This document shows, one piece after another, positions 6,224 through 7,947 of a stretch of 7,947 nt of DNA. Source of the stretch: Rikenellaceae bacterium (GTDB lineage Bacteria; Bacteroidota; Bacteroidia; Bacteroidales; UBA932); NCBI GenBank assembly GCA_900767375.1, contig CAAFYX010000038.1, forward strand, positions 1 to 7,947, written 5' to 3'. The position numbers were made by a program, and so were the translations under genes. Each line of letters opens with the position of its first letter. The first letter of the stretch is position 1. The notes below the pieces were generated by a model that did not search any database, was not told the origin of the DNA, and saw only the letters and a list, made by a program, of their open reading frames with translations.

Positions 6224-6975
6224 GAAGATTGATTGCCATATTGACCTTTGCAGCATTGTGCCTGCCTGTCATGGCCCAGGTCGACAGGCATGAGGTGCGT
6301 GCCGGCAACAGGAAATTCAACAGGAAGGACTATGCGGCGGCTGAGATCGATTACAGGAAAGCCGTGCTCAAGGATACCTCATCGGTGGCAGGGCAGTACA
6401 ACCTTGCCTCTTCACTGTACCGTCAGGAGGATTACCAGGGGGCTCAGAAGGCCCTGGATGCTGTCAAGGAAAATGCATCCGTGCACAAGAACGCTTCCGA
6501 TTACCACTTCAATGCAGGCGATGTGGCCCTGCAGAACAAGGACTATGCTGCTGCCGTTGAGGCCTTCAGAGAGTCTCTGCTGAGGAATCCGGGCGACCTT
6601 GATGCCAAGGAGAACTACATCTACGCCAAGAAGATGCTCGAGAATCAGCAGAATGGCGGCGGCGGTCAGAACGATCAGAACGATCAGAACCAGCAGGACG
6701 ATCAGAACCAGAATAATCAGGACAACCAGCAGAATCAGGATAGCCAGGACCAGCAGAACGATCAGGATCAGAATCAGAATGATCAGAATCAGAACGGTCA
6801 GGATCAGAACAACCAGGATCAGGACAGTCAGCAGGGCCGGCAGCCGCAGATATCAGAGCAGCAGGCCCAGCAGATGCTCCAAGCCATCCAGGCCCAGGAA
6901 AAGAAGACCCAGGACAAGGTCAACAAGGAAAAGGCCGCTCTGCTGCAGTCAAAACAAAAGGAAAAGAATTGGTAA
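6220..6975 (+). CDS. batC: BatC, periplasmic TPR protein with Q/N/D-rich tail
   Basis: This 251-residue protein has a signal peptide (MRRLIAILTFAALCLPVMA, likely cut before Gln20). Three tetratricopeptide-like repeats follow at about residues 24-56, 57-88 and 94-127; the DYAAAEIDYRKAV and DYAAAVEAFRESL helices are clear. Residues about 142-205 are almost entirely Gln, Asn and Asp. A charged helical C-terminus (ISEQQAQQMLQAIQAQEKK, ending KEKNW) matches the end of BatC proteins as I know them. TPRs bind partner proteins, so BatC probably joins BatA/BatB and BatD in a periplasmic assembly. There is no other membrane segment. It overlaps batB by 4 bases and batD by 1. The tail is probably a flexible spacer. 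Confidence 0.93.
   Translation: MRRLIAILTFAALCLPVMAQVDRHEVRAGNRKFNRKDYAAAEIDYRKAVLKDTSSVAGQYNLASSLYRQEDYQGAQKALDAVKENASVHKNASDYHFNAGDVALQNKDYAAAVEAFRESLLRNPGDLDAKENYIYAKKMLENQQNGGGGQNDQNDQNQQDDQNQNNQDNQQNQDSQDQQNDQDQNQNDQNQNGQDQNNQDQDSQQGRQPQISEQQAQQMLQAIQAQEKKTQDKVNKEKAALLQSKQKEKNW
6643..6834 (+). repeat. Degenerate GATCAG/CAGAAC repeat tract coding the BatC Q/N/D region
   Basis: This stretch is an imperfect in-phase repeat of codons for Gln, Asn and Asp. The hexamer GATCAG occurs eight times (starting at 6673, 6682, 6700, 6760, 6766, 6781, 6802 and 6817), always in the same reading phase. All steps are multiples of three bases, so any length change by slippage in whole codons would keep batC in frame. 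The tract is probably variable between strains. It also keeps a second frame open (repeated Arg-Thr-Ile), which I regard as an artefact. Confidence 0.85.
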
Positions 6976-7947
6976 TGAAAAGAATGATGGCGATATTGAC
7001 GGTTCTGGCAATTGCATTCAATGCATTTGCCCAGACCAGTCTCAAGGTGCAGGCTCCCAATCTGGTGGCGCTGGATGAACAGTTCAACGTGACCTTCGTC
7101 ATTTCAGGAGAGAATGCTCCCAGTTCATTCGACTGGGCTGCGAGCGACGACTTCCAGCTTGTGTGGGGCCCTCAGAAGGGTACATCCACGTCCCTGAGCA
7201 TCATAAACGGCCAGCGTACCAAGACTTCGCAGACCACCTATACCTATGTCCTTCTGCCAAGGAAGACCGGCAAGTTCCAGCTCCCGTCCGCCACGGCTGT
7301 CGTCAAAGGCGAGTCCGTGATTTCCGGAAGGCACAGCATAGAGGTCGTGTCCAACGGTTCGGCTCAATCCGGCCAGGCTCAGCAAGGCCAGCAGAGCAGA
7401 GGGCAGGAGGGTGCTTCGCAGACTGCGTCAGGTGGTGCCGGCGGCGATGACATCTTCCTCCGTTTCAGTCTCAGCAAGTCAAAGGCTGTTGTGGGAGAGA
7501 CGATCACGGCGACCCTGAAACTCTATCAGAGGGTGAACATAGCCGGATTCGAAGACGCCCGTTTCCCTACTTTCAACGGATTCTGGAGCCAGGAGGTCAT
7601 GGCTCCCACAAACATTGAGTTCAAACGTGAGAACGTAGGTGATGTCATATACAATTCGGCCATTCTCCGCTCATGGACACTCATCCCTCAGCAGGCCGGA
7701 GACATAAGGATCGACCCTGCCGAACTTGTGTGTCTGGTGAATGTCAGGGCTCCCCATTCAGGGACAGGAAGCATTTTCGACAGTTTCTTCCAGGATGATT
7801 ATCAGACTGTCCGCAAGAGGGTGGCATCCCAGGCATACACGGTGCATGTCACTCCGGTTCCGGCCGGTGCTCCCGCATCATTCGGAGGCGGAGTCGGCAC
7901 ATTCAGGATGGATGCATCGCTCAGCCGCGACTCGCTCAAGACGCATG
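6975..7947 (+). CDS. batD: BatD, oxygen-tolerance protein (N-terminal 324 residues, cut by window edge)
   Basis: The reading frame starts at ATG 6975, overlapping the batC stop by one base (TAATG), and is open to the window edge. A signal peptide (MKRMMAILTVLAIAFNAFA, cleaved before Gln20) is followed by a beta-rich Ig-like domain at about 21-126 (LKVQAPNLVALDEQFNVTFV, then LPRKTGKFQLPSA). A low-complexity linker lies at 127-158. A second Ig-like domain at about 159-293 (SKSKAVVGETITATLKLYQR, then WTLIPQQAGDIRIDP) is followed by the start of a third (GTFRMDASLSRDSLKT). This order is typical of Bacteroidales BatD. The rest, usually including a C-terminal membrane helix, is outside the window, and batE may follow. 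BatD likely acts at the periplasmic face with BatA-C. An AAAGGAAA purine run precedes the start by about 10 nt. Confidence 0.94.
   Translation, partial: MKRMMAILTVLAIAFNAFAQTSLKVQAPNLVALDEQFNVTFVISGENAPSSFDWAASDDFQLVWGPQKGTSTSLSIINGQRTKTSQTTYTYVLLPRKTGKFQLPSATAVVKGESVISGRHSIEVVSNGSAQSGQAQQGQQSRGQEGASQTASGGAGGDDIFLRFSLSKSKAVVGETITATLKLYQRVNIAGFEDARFPTFNGFWSQEVMAPTNIEFKRENVGDVIYNSAILRSWTLIPQQAGDIRIDPAELVCLVNVRAPHSGTGSIFDSFFQDDYQTVRKRVASQAYTVHVTPVPAGAPASFGGGVGTFRMDASLSRDSLKTH
7353..7448 (+). other. Gln/Gly/Ser-rich linker in BatD
   Basis: Residues 127-158 of BatD (for example SGQAQQGQQSRGQEG, then ASGGAGGDD) contain little but Gln, Gly, Ser and Ala, and separate the first two Ig-like domains. 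It looks like a flexible spacer. From memory, Bacteroidales BatD proteins often have a Ser/Gln-rich linker here, so the presence is expected and only the exact sequence is variable. Confidence 0.7.

Noticed and set aside
6250..6264. Possible lipoprotein signal in BatC (Cys14 in AALCLP)
   Set aside because: The residue before Cys is Leu, which does not fit the lipobox, and a normal cleavage site VMA-Q follows at 19-20.
6599..7078. A 159-codon plus-strand frame reading repeated Arg-Thr-Ile across the batC repeat
   Set aside because: It is the shifted reading of the CAG/AAC/GAT repeat and runs into batD; BatC in the main frame has TPRs, signal peptide and proper junctions.
1..7947. Search for CRISPR arrays, tRNA or rRNA genes, insertion sequences, attachment sites or foreign-looking islands
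   Set aside because: No repeat-spacer pattern, cloverleaf, transposase or inverted terminal repeats were seen; the window is densely packed with core-type genes of uniform composition.

Overview
The window looks like part of a Bacteroidota chromosome, most likely Bacteroidales. Three things suggest this. The gene set moxR - DUF58 - membrane protein - batA - batB - batC - batD is the Bat (Bacteroides aerotolerance) arrangement. Candidate promoters carry the Bacteroidota -7 element TAnnTTTG. The TruA C-terminus (SVPGHALFL) and the ExbB sequence look like their Bacteroidales counterparts as I remember them. Coding DNA is fairly G+C-rich and the short intergenic gaps are A+T-rich, so a higher-G+C gut-type lineage is plausible, but I cannot name a genus.

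Left part, minus strand (1-1355): the 5' part of an ExbB/TolQ/MotA proton-channel gene runs off the left edge. It is preceded by a 99-bp gap with a plausible promoter. Upstream of it lies a complete tRNA pseudouridine synthase gene, truA. TruA and MoxR are divergent, with only 25 bp between their start codons.

Right part, plus strand (1381-7947): seven genes sit head to tail with almost no spacing. They are moxR, a DUF58 gene, a single-pass membrane protein, batA, batB, batC and batD (cut by the right edge). One junction has a 4-bp gap; the other five overlap by 1 or 4 bases, which points to one mRNA and translational coupling.

How they probably work together: MoxR is a AAA+ ATPase and the DUF58 protein carries a von Willebrand A (vWA) fold. 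Neither has a membrane segment, so both are probably cytoplasmic. BatA and BatB each have two N-terminal membrane helices, a vWA domain and a C-terminal helix. The positive charges in their first loops and C-termini place the vWA domains in the periplasm. BatC (signal peptide, TPRs, Q/N/D-rich tail) and BatD (signal peptide, Ig-like domains) are periplasmic or periplasm-facing. The protein at 3262-4239 has an outside domain, one membrane helix and a cytoplasmic domain, so it could link the two halves. The Bat system was named for aerotolerance in Bacteroides fragilis, but its molecular job remains unsettled.

This is a known system rather than a new one. The points most worth a second look are an in-frame U UUA AAA heptamer near the end of batA whose -1 frame runs straight into batB, good Shine-Dalgarno matches inside a phylum that mostly avoids them, the membrane-spanning orphan at 3262-4239, and a possibly leaderless truA transcript.
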